64,000 nucleotides of DNA from Halocatena salina (GTDB taxonomy: Archaea; Halobacteriota; Halobacteria; Halobacteriales; Haloarculaceae). Made by a program: the position numbers and the translations under genes. The notes under the pieces were generated by a model that was given only the letters and a program-made list of their open reading frames with translations, made no database searches and was not told where the DNA came from. Shown here piece by piece: positions 1 through 8,895 of this stretch; within the stretch, counting starts at the first letter, position 1; every line of letters begins with the position of its first letter. Where the stretch lies: contig NZ_CP096019.1 of NCBI RefSeq assembly GCF_023115355.1, positions 248,001-312,000 of the forward strand. The letters are read 5' to 3'.

Positions 1-387
1 TGTCGAAGAATCCGACAGATAATTTTCAATCTCTTCGTCCAACTTTTGTGAAATCCTGTGTCCCACGTTCGAGACCATAGAGATCCGTTGTGCCTGTCGA
101 AGCTGTGAATCTTGTAACGACTCCCCCATGTACCGAACCACAGGCCCGGCATTTATCTCACTGCTGTCAGCGTTTTCACCAAAAACGAGATAGTCGAGAC
201 TGACGTCGAACACCTCGGACATCGAGACGAGAGAATCGAAGCTCGGTCGTGCTTGGCCCTGCCGGTATGCCGATAATGTTGCTCCAGAAATCCCCATTTT
301 ATCTGCAATTTCGGCATTTGTTTCATTTGAGAGAGCAAGTAACTCGGAGATTTTACTTTCGAGTTTGATCTCACTCGTATCCTTCAT
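1..387 (-). CDS. XRE-family HTH regulator (C-terminus cut by window edge)
   Basis: The reading frame opens with ATG at 387 and stays open for 129 codons to the window edge, so the C-terminus is missing. Residues about 12-70 read as a Cro/C1-type helix-turn-helix: a run of the form NAEIADKMGISGATLSAYRQ followed by RPSFDSLVSMSEVFDVSLDY, the usual XRE pattern in which the recognition helix is followed by a helix and a D-Y-L-V-F-G close. The rest is polar and probably a ligand or dimerisation tail. It is divergent from the gene at 613, with an AT-rich 225-base spacer that should hold both promoters. Codon use is AT-richer than in neighbouring housekeeping genes, which suggests accessory origin. 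DNA targets are unknown; it could equally be an antitoxin or an element repressor. Confidence 0.72.
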   Translation of the reverse strand, partial: MKDTSEIKLESKISELLALSNETNAEIADKMGISGATLSAYRQGQARPSFDSLVSMSEVFDVSLDYLVFGENADSSEINAGPVVRYMGESLQDSQLRQAQRISMVSNVGHRISQKLDEEIENYLSDSST

Positions 388-612
388 AGTCGTACCTAAT
401 ACCGGATCGCTATAATCAGTAGTGGATTGTATATCTCAAATATAGCCTAATGAAAACCATGTGAAGTGAATAATAACTAGGTTATAAGCTGCCATGGTCT
501 GTGCACATATATGAGAAAACATCGTGTATCACTAAATCACAACAACCATACACGCATAAGAAAATGAAGTATCGTATGAAAGTAATGAATACGGATAGCT
601 GCTGGTGTAAAA

Positions 613-1125
613 ATGAAACAAGCAAACGAACGGGCAAGGCCGATACAGAAAGCATCATCGGAGATCGATTGGGAGTACACGTGTACGAACTGCAGTCGAG
701 GATTCAACGCCTCGATGGCGCACCAGATCGTCATTTTGAATGAAAGTGAGGCTGAAGTGATGTGTTCGTGGTGCAAGCATACTGATACGTATTGGGCACC
801 AAACGAAGAAGAAGTCGAACGGCCGCCAGCGATCGTCAATTACACAGTGGGAAAAGACAGTGAGGGGCGACCGATCGCGCGGTTGTTTTTCGAGAGTGGT
901 GCATGGCTGCAGTACCGAAAGGCTGCGGATGAGTGGGTGTACGAAGAGATGTTTACTGCCGAGGGCGACGAGGTTGCCTCATTCAAAGTCGAATTCGACC
1001 AAGACGACTGCGACACTCCGAGGGAATATCTCCAGCGAGAGGTGGAACGATACGACAAATACACCGTTCGGGGATTGGGGATTCAGCGGCCCCACATTGC
1101 TACCGTTCTCATCGAGGGTTACTAA
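613..1125 (+). CDS. Hypothetical protein with CxxC pair
   Basis: A 170-residue acidic protein that I do not recognise. Near the N-terminus it has CTNC (about residues 24-27) and CSWC (about 51-54), spaced as in a small four-cysteine zinc ribbon, followed by a region rich in aromatic and acidic residues with no membrane segment or signal peptide. It faces away from the XRE regulator at 387, so the two may share a control region. No other start is better supported, although the 12 residues before the ribbon look unstructured. The composition fits a real haloarchaeal gene, but a function cannot be assigned. Confidence 0.55.
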   Translation: MKQANERARPIQKASSEIDWEYTCTNCSRGFNASMAHQIVILNESEAEVMCSWCKHTDTYWAPNEEEVERPPAIVNYTVGKDSEGRPIARLFFESGAWLQYRKAADEWVYEEMFTAEGDEVASFKVEFDQDDCDTPREYLQREVERYDKYTVRGLGIQRPHIATVLIEGY

Positions 1126-1202
1126 GTCGGTGGTGCCGTCAAGAATTATTAGAAAGACAATGTGAAGTTGCTCGAGCGAGCGAAATCGATGGCTGGCGAG
1201 TC

Positions 1203-2030
1203 TCACTCATAAATATCGTAGTGATCCAATATCCCCCGTGTAATCGTTTTTTGCCACTGAACTCGCGTGTTTTCGTTTACGCCTTCATAGGTTTCGATGA
1301 TAAACGAGGAGATTCCGGCATCGTAATCGGCCTTCTCGGACAGCAGTCCCGTCGGTGGGTGGTTCGGTCCGCTGATCCGTCCGTGACTGAACCGTAAACG
1401 CTTCTTGCCGATCGTCTTGTTGGCCCGTCTGATTCCCATTTGGGTGGCGTTGTGGGTGTCCGGCCGTCCCCGATGAAACACCCCCTGACCGACACCTGCG
1501 GGCGTTCCGCTGTTGATTCCTTTCGACTCGTGTAGGGTGATGAGTAGATCGGGATCCACAGCGGTAACAGCATCCCAGATGGATCGTGCCAACGCCGATC
1601 TCGGCTCCGACCCAACGGGAAACTTCCGGTTCAGGTTGCCTGAGGAGTTCTCTCGACTGTTTCGTTCGATGGCTTCGGGATTCGCTTCGGGAAGCACTAC
1701 TAACCGTCCGTAGTCCGGCGTCCACTCCGTGATGTTTTTGGCAGCGGTGATTCCGGCACGTTCATCGCCATGGATCCCACCTGCGATGAACGCCGTTCGT
1801 CCTTCGTTCTTACTGTCAGTTATAGCCACATCCAAAATATCAGTTATATCTGAAGTTCCGGTCGGAACGGGACTGGTCTGGTCTCCCATATCCCGGCGGG
1901 AACACGCGTTGGCCAGTTTTCCGCTGCGATTTTCCGCTGCCGACGCCTGGCCAATCCACGCAGCACTGGCGCTAACCGTCGTCATCGCGGCTAAAAACGA
2001 CCGTCTTCCCCGTGGCTTTGGCATGGCCAT
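1203..2030 (-). CDS. Tat-exported M14-type (AstE/AspA-like) zinc deacylase or peptidase
   Basis: A 275-residue protein. The N-terminus has a twin-arginine signal (GRRSFLAAM, then a small hydrophobic stretch ending ASAA), so it is probably secreted folded. The zinc site of the succinylglutamate desuccinylase/aspartoacylase and M14 peptidase families is visible: GGIHGDE gives His87 and Glu90, and LHES gives His167. NLNRKFP (about 132-138) matches the substrate-binding DLNRxFP motif, and the late FIIET supplies a likely catalytic Glu near residue 247. Family members cut amide bonds of N-acyl amino acids or peptides; the substrate here is unknown. An internal start six bases downstream (2024) is also possible. 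It stands between two unrelated genes and shows no operon. Confidence 0.8.
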   Translation of the reverse strand: MAMPKPRGRRSFLAAMTTVSASAAWIGQASAAENRSGKLANACSRRDMGDQTSPVPTGTSDITDILDVAITDSKNEGRTAFIAGGIHGDERAGITAAKNITEWTPDYGRLVVLPEANPEAIERNSRENSSGNLNRKFPVGSEPRSALARSIWDAVTAVDPDLLITLHESKGINSGTPAGVGQGVFHRGRPDTHNATQMGIRRANKTIGKKRLRFSHGRISGPNHPPTGLLSEKADYDAGISSFIIETYEGVNENTRVQWQKTITRGILDHYDIYE

Positions 2031-2176
2031 TAATTAGAGCAACCCTACAATAAAACTTTTCTAATATGGATATGAATAATTAGCAAACAGTAAGAACTCT
2101 ACGAGAGATTGATATATAATATTATTCGTAGTATTTGACTATTCTCTTGTCCCGACACTCATCTAGTCGAAGAGTA

Positions 2177-3196
2177 TTACAATTCTTTAACACCATCAAC
2201 GGCGTCATCGAGCGATGGTGCATCGAACAGATCCTGTTCGATATAGGCGTTAGCGCCTGCCGTGTACAGATCGGACACCGCATCGATCACTGCTCGATCG
2301 AGCGGTTGGGGGTCCACGTCACAGAGCGTCCGCCAATCGGCGATATCCTGCTCCCGGGCGTTCTGTTTGGCCTGCTTGACGCTTTCCACCCACTCGGATT
2401 GGGTCCGTTTGTGATACTGTCGGAGCAGTTCTTTCGATACTTGTTGGTCGTCGTATGAGAAGCGATTCTCATCGAAGGTGCCGACGACGTCTGCCACGCG
2501 GATGTCGCCATCGGAGTAGAGACATTCGATCTTTCCATCCTCGTGGTGTAATCCCACGTCGTCAGCCCGTTGTGTGATGAGTTCGTTGACCGACTGGGCG
2601 AGTGATTCGAGATCGTCGATATCGGCTCGACCTGCGATCGTATCCGCTTGCTCACGAGAGAGTAGCCGATCGGACTCCTCGTATTTGCTCGTGAATTCGA
2701 TGACTGGCTCCGGTAAATCGACGGATTCATCGGGCCATTCGTCCGTATCGAGACCCACATCTTCGGGATCAGCTCGGGAACGGAGACTCGATCCTACAGG
2801 GACCTGATTTCGGAAAACGATTTCGAGCGGAATGAGGTAGTTGTCCCCTGCCGCCGAATGGAACGCCTCATAGTCGTATTCTCGTCCTTCGTGGGGGAGT
2901 TCGGGAATCCGAGTGAGGTCGATCACCATCTCCTGGGGAGGAAGCGTCACAGCATCGAGGCTCGCCGTATCGCCTTTATCTATGACCCCCTGATAATGGG
3001 TGTCGATGCCGTTCTCTTCGAGGAGTTCGAAGTTAGCAGCACCCATCGCACACAGACTAGCTCCCTTTTGTGGGATCGGATCTGGCATCTTCCCCCAGTC
3101 GAACACCGAGTAATCGTTGGTAAAGAGAAATCGGCCCCGACCAAGTCGATCCGGTGTTGGCGCCTTCTCGACGTGAATCTCTTTGACGCTCGTCAT
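2177..3196 (-). CDS. purC: Phosphoribosylaminoimidazole-succinocarboxamide synthase (SAICAR synthetase)
   Basis: It catalyses the ATP-dependent joining of aspartate to CAIR in de novo purine synthesis, in the cytoplasm. The 339-residue product shows the family landmarks: GRGRFLFTNDYSVFDWGKMP at the ATP/CAIR site near residues 18-37, the IPLEIVFRN strand, and the acidic D-Q-x-V-S-K-E-L-L segment near the C-terminus. It is longer than bacterial PurC, as is usual for the haloarchaeal form. The start was placed at the ATG at 3196, because the 44 codons before it look non-coding. It is divergent from the Hsp70 gene at 3438, with 241 bases between them for both promoters. Confidence 0.92.
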   Translation of the reverse strand: MTSVKEIHVEKAPTPDRLGRGRFLFTNDYSVFDWGKMPDPIPQKGASLCAMGAANFELLEENGIDTHYQGVIDKGDTASLDAVTLPPQEMVIDLTRIPELPHEGREYDYEAFHSAAGDNYLIPLEIVFRNQVPVGSSLRSRADPEDVGLDTDEWPDESVDLPEPVIEFTSKYEESDRLLSREQADTIAGRADIDDLESLAQSVNELITQRADDVGLHHEDGKIECLYSDGDIRVADVVGTFDENRFSYDDQQVSKELLRQYHKRTQSEWVESVKQAKQNAREQDIADWRTLCDVDPQPLDRAVIDAVSDLYTAGANAYIEQDLFDAPSLDDAVDGVKEL

Positions 3197-3437
3197 ACTG
3201 CATCCTTCCTCGGGTCGCACTAATCGATTTCTATCGACGGAGGATTTTCTCCGTTCTGTTGGTCTTCTCGCGGCGTATAGGCCTTTCCCATCCCACATCG
3301 GGATGGATAGACACCGGTTGATATTCAAACCAGTTCGTTCAGTGACTAGATAGCAGTTGATTTATCATAGAAGAAGATCAATTGGGTAATGTAACGCTCG
3401 ACCAGGGTACGGTTCGAACGGACAGTCGGGGGCAACG

Positions 3438-5075
3438 ATGAGGACACCGAACGTTGGCATCGACATCGGAACGACGACCAGCGTGCTAGCAACAGTAGGT
3501 GATGGAACGACGGTTCCCACGGGAGAGTGGGTGTGTATCCCCACCGTCATTTCGTTTGAAGGAGAGCATGCGATCGTCGGGGAATCAGCGCGTGACCGAG
3601 CAGTCAGAACTCCGATCCGCACTGTGAGGTCGTTTACCTCCCTTCTCGGGACCGGTGAGCGCGTTTCGATCGTCGTCGATGGACAAACCCGTGAGTACAC
3701 GCCGGAAGAACTGACAGCATTGGTACTCACGAAACTACAGCGAACGGCCCACGCTACGATCGAAGAACTGTCCTCGTTCGATCGCGTCGTCGTCACGGTG
3801 CCAACGACGTTCACCGCTCGTCAGCGTCGAGCACTGTGTCAGGCCTGTGAGATCGCTGGGATCGACGTCGCTCGTCTCATGACTGGACCGACAGCAGCGG
3901 CGCTTACCCACGGGATACAGACCGAAACTGAAGGAACGATTCTCGTGTACGATTTGGGTGGTGGAGGGTTCGACGCGGCACTCATCGACATCACAGAGGG
4001 GGTGTTTGACGTCCTCGGAACACGCGGGGATCAATGGCTTGGAGGTGCTGCATTCGACGCAACGATCGTGGAATGGCTGGATCTCCATCTCGAACGGAAA
4101 TACGATATTCATCTCGAAGACGATCCAGTCGCTACGGAACGGCTGTTTATGGCGGCCCGAACGGCGAAACGCGAATTGGGAACTCACACCTCAACGACCA
4201 TCACTGCTACCATCGAACACGAAGGACGACGCTACGAGATCAGACAGCCGCTCCACCGAAACCAACTGGAGCGACGCACGCGTGATCTCGTATCACGGAC
4301 GATCAGCGTCTGTGAGGAACTTCTCGATGCGACCGGGCGACGAGAACGACATCTAGATGGCTTGCTGTTCGTCGGCGGAGTGACTGATTTACCGTTCGTC
4401 CGGGAGCGCATCACCGATCGATTCGAACGCGTGGAAAACTGGCAAGACGCCTCCGAAGCGATCGCGTTGGGTGGAGCGATGCGGGCGGCGATCGTTGACA
4501 CCACAGGATCACCGACAAGCACTGCATCCATGGGGTTCTCACCCACCGAGACTGTCGTCCTCGACGCGGCGCCACACTCGCTCCGTCTCAAGCCGAGATC
4601 CGGAATCACTGACCGACTCGTCTCCACCAACACCACGCTTCCACAGCGGGCGACAGCGGTGTTCACGACGACGACTGATCGGCAACAGTATCTGGTCGTT
4701 CCGGTGTACTACGATCATGTTATAAAGACATCACGTGAGAAGCGAAACCACCAAACTGAGCCGAGTCAGAGTACTGATCGAACGACGACCGATCGAAGCA
4801 TGGATGACACTGCCACGACTACGAGCGAGCGAGCCGACGACCGGCAGGCGACCCATCGTCTGCTCGATGCGTTCCGTATCGGACCGTTACGCCCCCGTCA
4901 CGCTGGTGACCCATCTATCGAGGTGACGTTCGAGTTCGATCCCGACGGAATCGTTCACGCACACGCCATAGATCTCGACGCCGAACGGGACGGGACGCTC
5001 GAAACCAGAGCCGTCTATCGCCACACGGAAACGAAGATCGGGACGATGAAACAGGAACTACCGACTGTTCGATGA
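3438..5075 (+). CDS. Divergent Hsp70 (DnaK-like) with altered catalytic residues
   Basis: A 545-residue Hsp70 family member. The actin-fold nucleotide domain is clear: GIDIGTTTSV near residue 8, VPTTFTARQRRALCQACEIA near 121, PTAAAL at 151, YDLGGGGFD at 171 and FVGGVTDLPFVR near 320. It then has a partial beta-type substrate domain, interrupted by a polar linker rich in Thr, Ser and Asp, and no alpha-helical lid, so it is shorter than DnaK (about 620-640). Compared with E. coli DnaK, Asp8, Asp194 and Asp201 are kept (D9, D172, D179), but Lys70, Glu171 and Thr199 correspond to Thr67, Gly150 and Gly177. ATP hydrolysis is therefore probably weak or lost, which is inference. It is followed after 54 bases by a membrane J-domain protein, its probable partner. 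It is not the housekeeping dnaK, which has grpE and dnaJ beside it in relatives. Confidence 0.85.
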   Translation: MRTPNVGIDIGTTTSVLATVGDGTTVPTGEWVCIPTVISFEGEHAIVGESARDRAVRTPIRTVRSFTSLLGTGERVSIVVDGQTREYTPEELTALVLTKLQRTAHATIEELSSFDRVVVTVPTTFTARQRRALCQACEIAGIDVARLMTGPTAAALTHGIQTETEGTILVYDLGGGGFDAALIDITEGVFDVLGTRGDQWLGGAAFDATIVEWLDLHLERKYDIHLEDDPVATERLFMAARTAKRELGTHTSTTITATIEHEGRRYEIRQPLHRNQLERRTRDLVSRTISVCEELLDATGRRERHLDGLLFVGGVTDLPFVRERITDRFERVENWQDASEAIALGGAMRAAIVDTTGSPTSTASMGFSPTETVVLDAAPHSLRLKPRSGITDRLVSTNTTLPQRATAVFTTTTDRQQYLVVPVYYDHVIKTSREKRNHQTEPSQSTDRTTTDRSMDDTATTTSERADDRQATHRLLDAFRIGPLRPRHAGDPSIEVTFEFDPDGIVHAHAIDLDAERDGTLETRAVYRHTETKIGTMKQELPTVR

Positions 5076-5129
5076 CCGGCTTCGAAGCGTCGAACGGATC
5101 GCCGAGACAGCAACGGTTCGAGTCGTAGC

Positions 5130-6641
5130 ATGTCTGAGTCGTACTACGAACTCCTCGGTGTGGAACCGGACGCCTCGCGTGAGGAGATCGAGACCGCCTA
5201 TCGAGAGACGGTCAAACAGATCCATCCCGACAAAAGTGATCGCTCTGACGCCGAAGAGACGTTCATGCAGGTCCAAGAGGCACGCGCAGTATTGACTGAT
5301 CCTCAACAGCGGGCGAAGTACGATCGTCGTCGAACGACATCCGAGTCGGAGACCGACGCCGATACTAACGATACGTCCGGGGAAACGGGGTCCCACCGTC
5401 GAGCACACGACGGATCGTCACCCGACGAGCAAGCTGACCGACAGCAGCGGACGAACGCCGAAGAACGAGAGCGGTACCGGAGACGGAGCAGTTGGACGGA
5501 CCGATCAGATCCACACCGTTCTCGGCGGACACGACACACATCCCAGAGCCGGACATCTAGTGCCTCTCGATCGCGACGATCTGTGTGGGACGAGCGACGG
5601 ACAATGATCGTAACGACGGTTTGGAAGTGGGGAGCGATGTTGTCGTGGATCGTACGGACCGTGGTGACGATGGTTCGGTGTCCGCGCCGGCTGGCCATCG
5701 ACCGAGCACGCCTCAAAGAGGCGACAACGACACCGACAGGCATCCGGATCGGCGCGACGATCGCGTTCGTGCTTGCGGCGACCATCGTTGCTAGCTACGT
5801 CGGTCTCGACATTCAGACGTCGCCAGCGATCGGATTAGCGATCGTCGTCGTGGGACTGATCGGAAGCTACACCGGGTACGATCTCCTGTTCCCGACGCCG
5901 TATTACGAACCACCGACACAGCAACGGTACGACCCGGACGGCGTACAGCGACTCTGGCCCATCGTAGCGACGAATCTCCTCGGGATCGGTCTCATCACCA
6001 TTGCACTGGTCGGCGGTGCACCCACCGGCGGCATCCTGTTCACGGGAACAGTGCTGGTGCCCATCGTCGTTTCGTTCGTGCTTTCGGACGTCGTCCGTCC
6101 CACGACGTCGTCCGATTACTCGGCCAGTATCGAATATTTGCTCAGTGTCCTTACACGATCGGTGAGTCTATTGCCTCCAGTCGTGATCGGGTTTGTCGTC
6201 TTCACCCACTGGGGACTCGACACCCCCACACTACTGGAGCAGTCGGGGGTGATGACCGCAACGCCGTGGTTCGGACGGCTCACGCTCGGCGGAGTGTACG
6301 TGGGAATCGTGCTCAACCTCCTCGTCGGTGTGCTGGTCTGTATCTGTCTGCTCTGGAGCGTGTACGCCATGTGTCTTCACCTCACTGCCGCACCGTGGGC
6401 CGACCGGTACAGCTACGGTTACCAGATTCGTCCCGGTCCGTGGAACCTGTTGGTTGCCGGACCGTTCGTCGTCATCGGATGGATGATCATCGCAGGCGTG
6501 TCCACGATCGAGATTCCAGCAGGAATCTCGACGATCACGATCACCCAACAAGGACTGCTAATGGCCGTGTTTCTCCTCCCGTCAGTGTTGACCGGGCTGT
6601 ACATCCTCCGGCGACGACTCGAACCGATGTTTCACGTGTGA
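5130..6641 (+). CDS. J-domain protein with multi-pass membrane region
   Basis: A 503-residue protein. Residues 1-67 are a J domain: SYYELLGVEPDASREEIETA, then the HPD tripeptide at 32-34, helix III with ARAVLTDPQQRAKYD, so the Hsp70-stimulating loop is intact. Residues about 68-150 form a charged, Arg/Ser/Asp-rich linker. From about 155 onward there are roughly eight hydrophobic segments, including a Gly/Ile/Val-rich pair near 210-255 and several more to residue 500, ending in RRRLEPMFHV. The Gly/Phe and zinc-finger parts of DnaJ are missing. The J domain should face the cytoplasm and recruit the Hsp70-like protein encoded just upstream to the membrane. I recognise the N-terminal domain only; the membrane part matches nothing I can name. 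Confidence 0.85.
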   Translation: MSESYYELLGVEPDASREEIETAYRETVKQIHPDKSDRSDAEETFMQVQEARAVLTDPQQRAKYDRRRTTSESETDADTNDTSGETGSHRRAHDGSSPDEQADRQQRTNAEERERYRRRSSWTDRSDPHRSRRTRHTSQSRTSSASRSRRSVWDERRTMIVTTVWKWGAMLSWIVRTVVTMVRCPRRLAIDRARLKEATTTPTGIRIGATIAFVLAATIVASYVGLDIQTSPAIGLAIVVVGLIGSYTGYDLLFPTPYYEPPTQQRYDPDGVQRLWPIVATNLLGIGLITIALVGGAPTGGILFTGTVLVPIVVSFVLSDVVRPTTSSDYSASIEYLLSVLTRSVSLLPPVVIGFVVFTHWGLDTPTLLEQSGVMTATPWFGRLTLGGVYVGIVLNLLVGVLVCICLLWSVYAMCLHLTAAPWADRYSYGYQIRPGPWNLLVAGPFVVIGWMIIAGVSTIEIPAGISTITITQQGLLMAVFLLPSVLTGLYILRRRLEPMFHV

Positions 6642-6647
6642 ACGGGA

Positions 6648-7790
6648 TCAATAGCAGTCTAACACCGAGCGAAACCGCCGTCCTGCTTCGGTTTCGGTCT
6701 CGATAGCGCGTTCGATCCGTGGAGAGAGCCACTCCCCTTCGACGTATCGATCGTAGACCGGCAGGCGTTCGGTGAGCGGAACACCGGCTGTGTCAGCGAT
6801 ATCTCGGAGTTCATCTAGCCCGGGCCACGCGTAATCGGGATTGATGTAGTCGTCGGTGATGGGCGAGACCCCGCCGAGATCGTCGATCCCACAATCCACC
6901 AGTTCACGAACGGGCGACAGGTTGGGTGGCACTTGGACGCTCACCGACTCCGGCAGGGCAACCCGAGCCATTGCAACGGCGCGGCGCATCGTCGTTACGG
7001 AAACAGGATCCTCTTGCCACCGTTCGTTGGGAACGACGTTCTGGACCAGTACCTCCTGGATGTGGCCGTATCGTTCGTGTAGCTCGGCGATCGCCAGCAA
7101 ACTCTCCGCACGATCACGCCACGTTTCTCCGATTCCGACGAGAATGCCGGTGGTAAAGGGAACGTCGAGTTCGCCGGCAACACGGATCGTATTCAATCGC
7201 TGCTCGGCCGATTTTGCTCGAGGACCGCCGTGAGCTCGAACGTCGGCCGTCGTCTCCAGCATCACCCCCATGCTTGCGTTCACGTCGGCTACCTGCTCCA
7301 TCTGCGCGCGTGTCTGGTCTCCGGGATTCGAGTGGGGAAGAAGACCCTCATCGAGCGCGATTTCACACGCTTCTCGGAGATACGAATGGATCGACTCATG
7401 GCCCCAGTCGGCGAGTTGCTCGTGGATTTGGGTGTATCGATCGTCCGGGTCGTCGCCGAAAGTGAACAAGGCTTCCGTACAGCCTGCGTCAGCGCCAATC
7501 CGCACGGTGTCCCGTATCTCCTCGGGACTCATGAGCGACGCCTGTCCTGGCGGATCGTAGTACGTACAGTATGTACACGTGTACCGACACGCTGTCGTAA
7601 GCGGTACGAACACGTTGCGGGCAAAACTCAACTCCGATGGCGCTTCGACGTCGTCGGGGGTAACGTCTACCAACCGGTCGATCTCTGATGATGCTATCGA
7701 CAGCGACTCCGAGACGGATATCGAATCCTCCTTGCCGTTCGTATCGGCGTCGATTCTGCTAGCATCGTCGTCCGTCCTCGGTGGTGTCAC
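6648..7790 (-). CDS. cofG: FO synthase subunit 1 (7,8-didemethyl-8-hydroxy-5-deazariboflavin synthase, CofG)
   Basis: A radical SAM enzyme that, with CofH, joins tyrosine and a pyrimidine to make FO, the chromophore of coenzyme F420. The cluster-binding motif is CRYTCTYC (Cys68, Cys72, Cys75), preceded by RNVFVPLTTA, and the GILVGIGET strand-loop lies near residue 215, as in CofG. The 380-residue length is normal, with a variable N-terminal extension of about 50 polar residues. The start is GTG at 7790; a TTTTTTAT box 22-28 bases upstream on this strand fits a leaderless promoter. cofC lies upstream on the same strand, so two F420 genes are grouped. cofH is not in the window. Confidence 0.93.
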   Translation of the reverse strand: MTPPRTDDDASRIDADTNGKEDSISVSESLSIASSEIDRLVDVTPDDVEAPSELSFARNVFVPLTTACRYTCTYCTYYDPPGQASLMSPEEIRDTVRIGADAGCTEALFTFGDDPDDRYTQIHEQLADWGHESIHSYLREACEIALDEGLLPHSNPGDQTRAQMEQVADVNASMGVMLETTADVRAHGGPRAKSAEQRLNTIRVAGELDVPFTTGILVGIGETWRDRAESLLAIAELHERYGHIQEVLVQNVVPNERWQEDPVSVTTMRRAVAMARVALPESVSVQVPPNLSPVRELVDCGIDDLGGVSPITDDYINPDYAWPGLDELRDIADTAGVPLTERLPVYDRYVEGEWLSPRIERAIETETEAGRRFRSVLDCY

Positions 7791-7811
7791 GCGCAGTGAT
7801 TCATTCCGGTG

Positions 7812-7848
7812 ATAAAAAAGGCTGTCACTCCCGAAGGGGGAGCCAGCC
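7812..7848 (-). terminator. Hairpin plus T-run between cofC and cofG; also overlaps cofG TATA box
   Basis: Positions 7820-7848 form a stem of about 11 pairs (GGCTG pairs with CAGCC, CTCCC with GGGGG, two mismatches) around a three-base loop. On the minus strand it is followed at once by six T residues (7814-7819). This could end cofC transcripts. The same T-run sits at about -25 relative to the cofG start, so it may instead be the cofG TATA element. Both roles are inferred. Confidence 0.4.
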
Positions 7849-8045
7849 CCAGTCCCGCCTCCTCACTGTACGGGACCGTCCCGCTTTGGCAATCCGTTTG
7901 CGGTGAACAGTCACACACATGCGACCCCCGCGCATTGTGCTATGGTATAACACGGTATAATCTTTGTCCTACAGGTAATCGAACTCAGTTGAACCGTACG
8001 CATATTGAGTCACAACCCATGTGAAGAATGATCAGTCTGAAAATT

Positions 8046-8777
8046 TTATACGCGTTCGATGCCGACCCGTCCAGTCTCGGCATCGGTACACAGCGTGAAC
8101 CGGTCGCTGAGCCAGTCGGCAGCGGTACCGGTGCCGTGGATGAGCAACTCGGCGAGATCCGCCGGTTCGTCGATGTCCGTTCCAAGCCGGTAGGAATCGA
8201 TTGTCCGGACGTTGGCACCGATCGCCTCACAGTGAGCTAGGTGATCCCGGTACGATGCCCCGTGGTAGTCCACCCGGAAATCGGGATGGCGCGTGACGAC
8301 AGCGTTCGTTCCACCACCACGGCCCGGGGCGAACACTACGTCACCGGTGGTTTCGAGCAGTCGGGTGATCGCCTCCGAAGTCGTGAGCGCGAGATCAGCC
8401 ATCACGACCGCTGTTGCCGGCCGTAGGCCGGCTGTCGTCGGACTGCGTCGGGCTGTGTCGTCGGACTGCGTCGTTGGGTTGGGCCCGACTGCCTGAGAGA
8501 CGGAGTCTCTCGCTGCTTGCCGGACTTCGTTCGACTCTGCCCCTAGTTCGAGATGCGCGTTCACAGCTGCGGTCAACGGGCGGTCGTCGACGATACAGTT
8601 CGTCTCCGAAAGTGGAGCTGTCGAGAGCACTGTCGGATCGTACCCTGCCGCTCGTACGGCGCTGAGTACGTCTTCGAGCATGCACCGAGACAGCTCCCGA
8701 CGTTCGTTGGCGTCGAGGACGGGCTCAAGCCGTGTTTTCGGTTCAGCGACGCGGTAGGGAACGAGCACGCGTGTCAT
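8046..8777 (-). CDS. cofC: 2-phospho-L-lactate guanylyltransferase (CofC)
   Basis: It makes the activated lactyl (or phosphoenolpyruvyl) guanosine diphosphate that is joined to FO during F420 synthesis. The 243-residue product begins MTRVLVPYRVAEPKTRLEPV, the glycosyltransferase-A-like nucleotide-binding start of CofC, with the conserved PK-TRL, then VVMADLALTT (the metal-binding aspartate), APGRGGGTNAVV near residue 165 and DIDEPADLAELL near the end. The ATG at 8777 was chosen because the family motif begins right there. The middle of the protein has a low-complexity insert (about residues 100-130). It is upstream of cofG on the same strand, 255 bases apart. Confidence 0.9.
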   Translation of the reverse strand: MTRVLVPYRVAEPKTRLEPVLDANERRELSRCMLEDVLSAVRAAGYDPTVLSTAPLSETNCIVDDRPLTAAVNAHLELGAESNEVRQAARDSVSQAVGPNPTTQSDDTARRSPTTAGLRPATAVVMADLALTTSEAITRLLETTGDVVFAPGRGGGTNAVVTRHPDFRVDYHGASYRDHLAHCEAIGANVRTIDSYRLGTDIDEPADLAELLIHGTGTAADWLSDRFTLCTDAETGRVGIERV

Positions 8778-8895
8778 ATCTGAGACGATGATTGATCGAT
8801 GGTCGTCGCACATCCGACTTCCACACCGGACGAACAAAAAGCTGTCAGCTGGTCAGTGAAACGGAGCATGGAGTCCGAGAACGGACGCGTTGAAT

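Noticed and set aside
2-374. A 73-residue frame (153-374, minus) over the left-edge regulator
   Set aside because: It is out of frame with the true XRE regulator (1-387), whose HTH reads cleanly.
8020-8040. A box C/D small RNA suggested by ATGATC and TCTGA near 8029-8038
   Set aside because: Box C does not match RTGATGA and no second pair of boxes or guide spacing is found.
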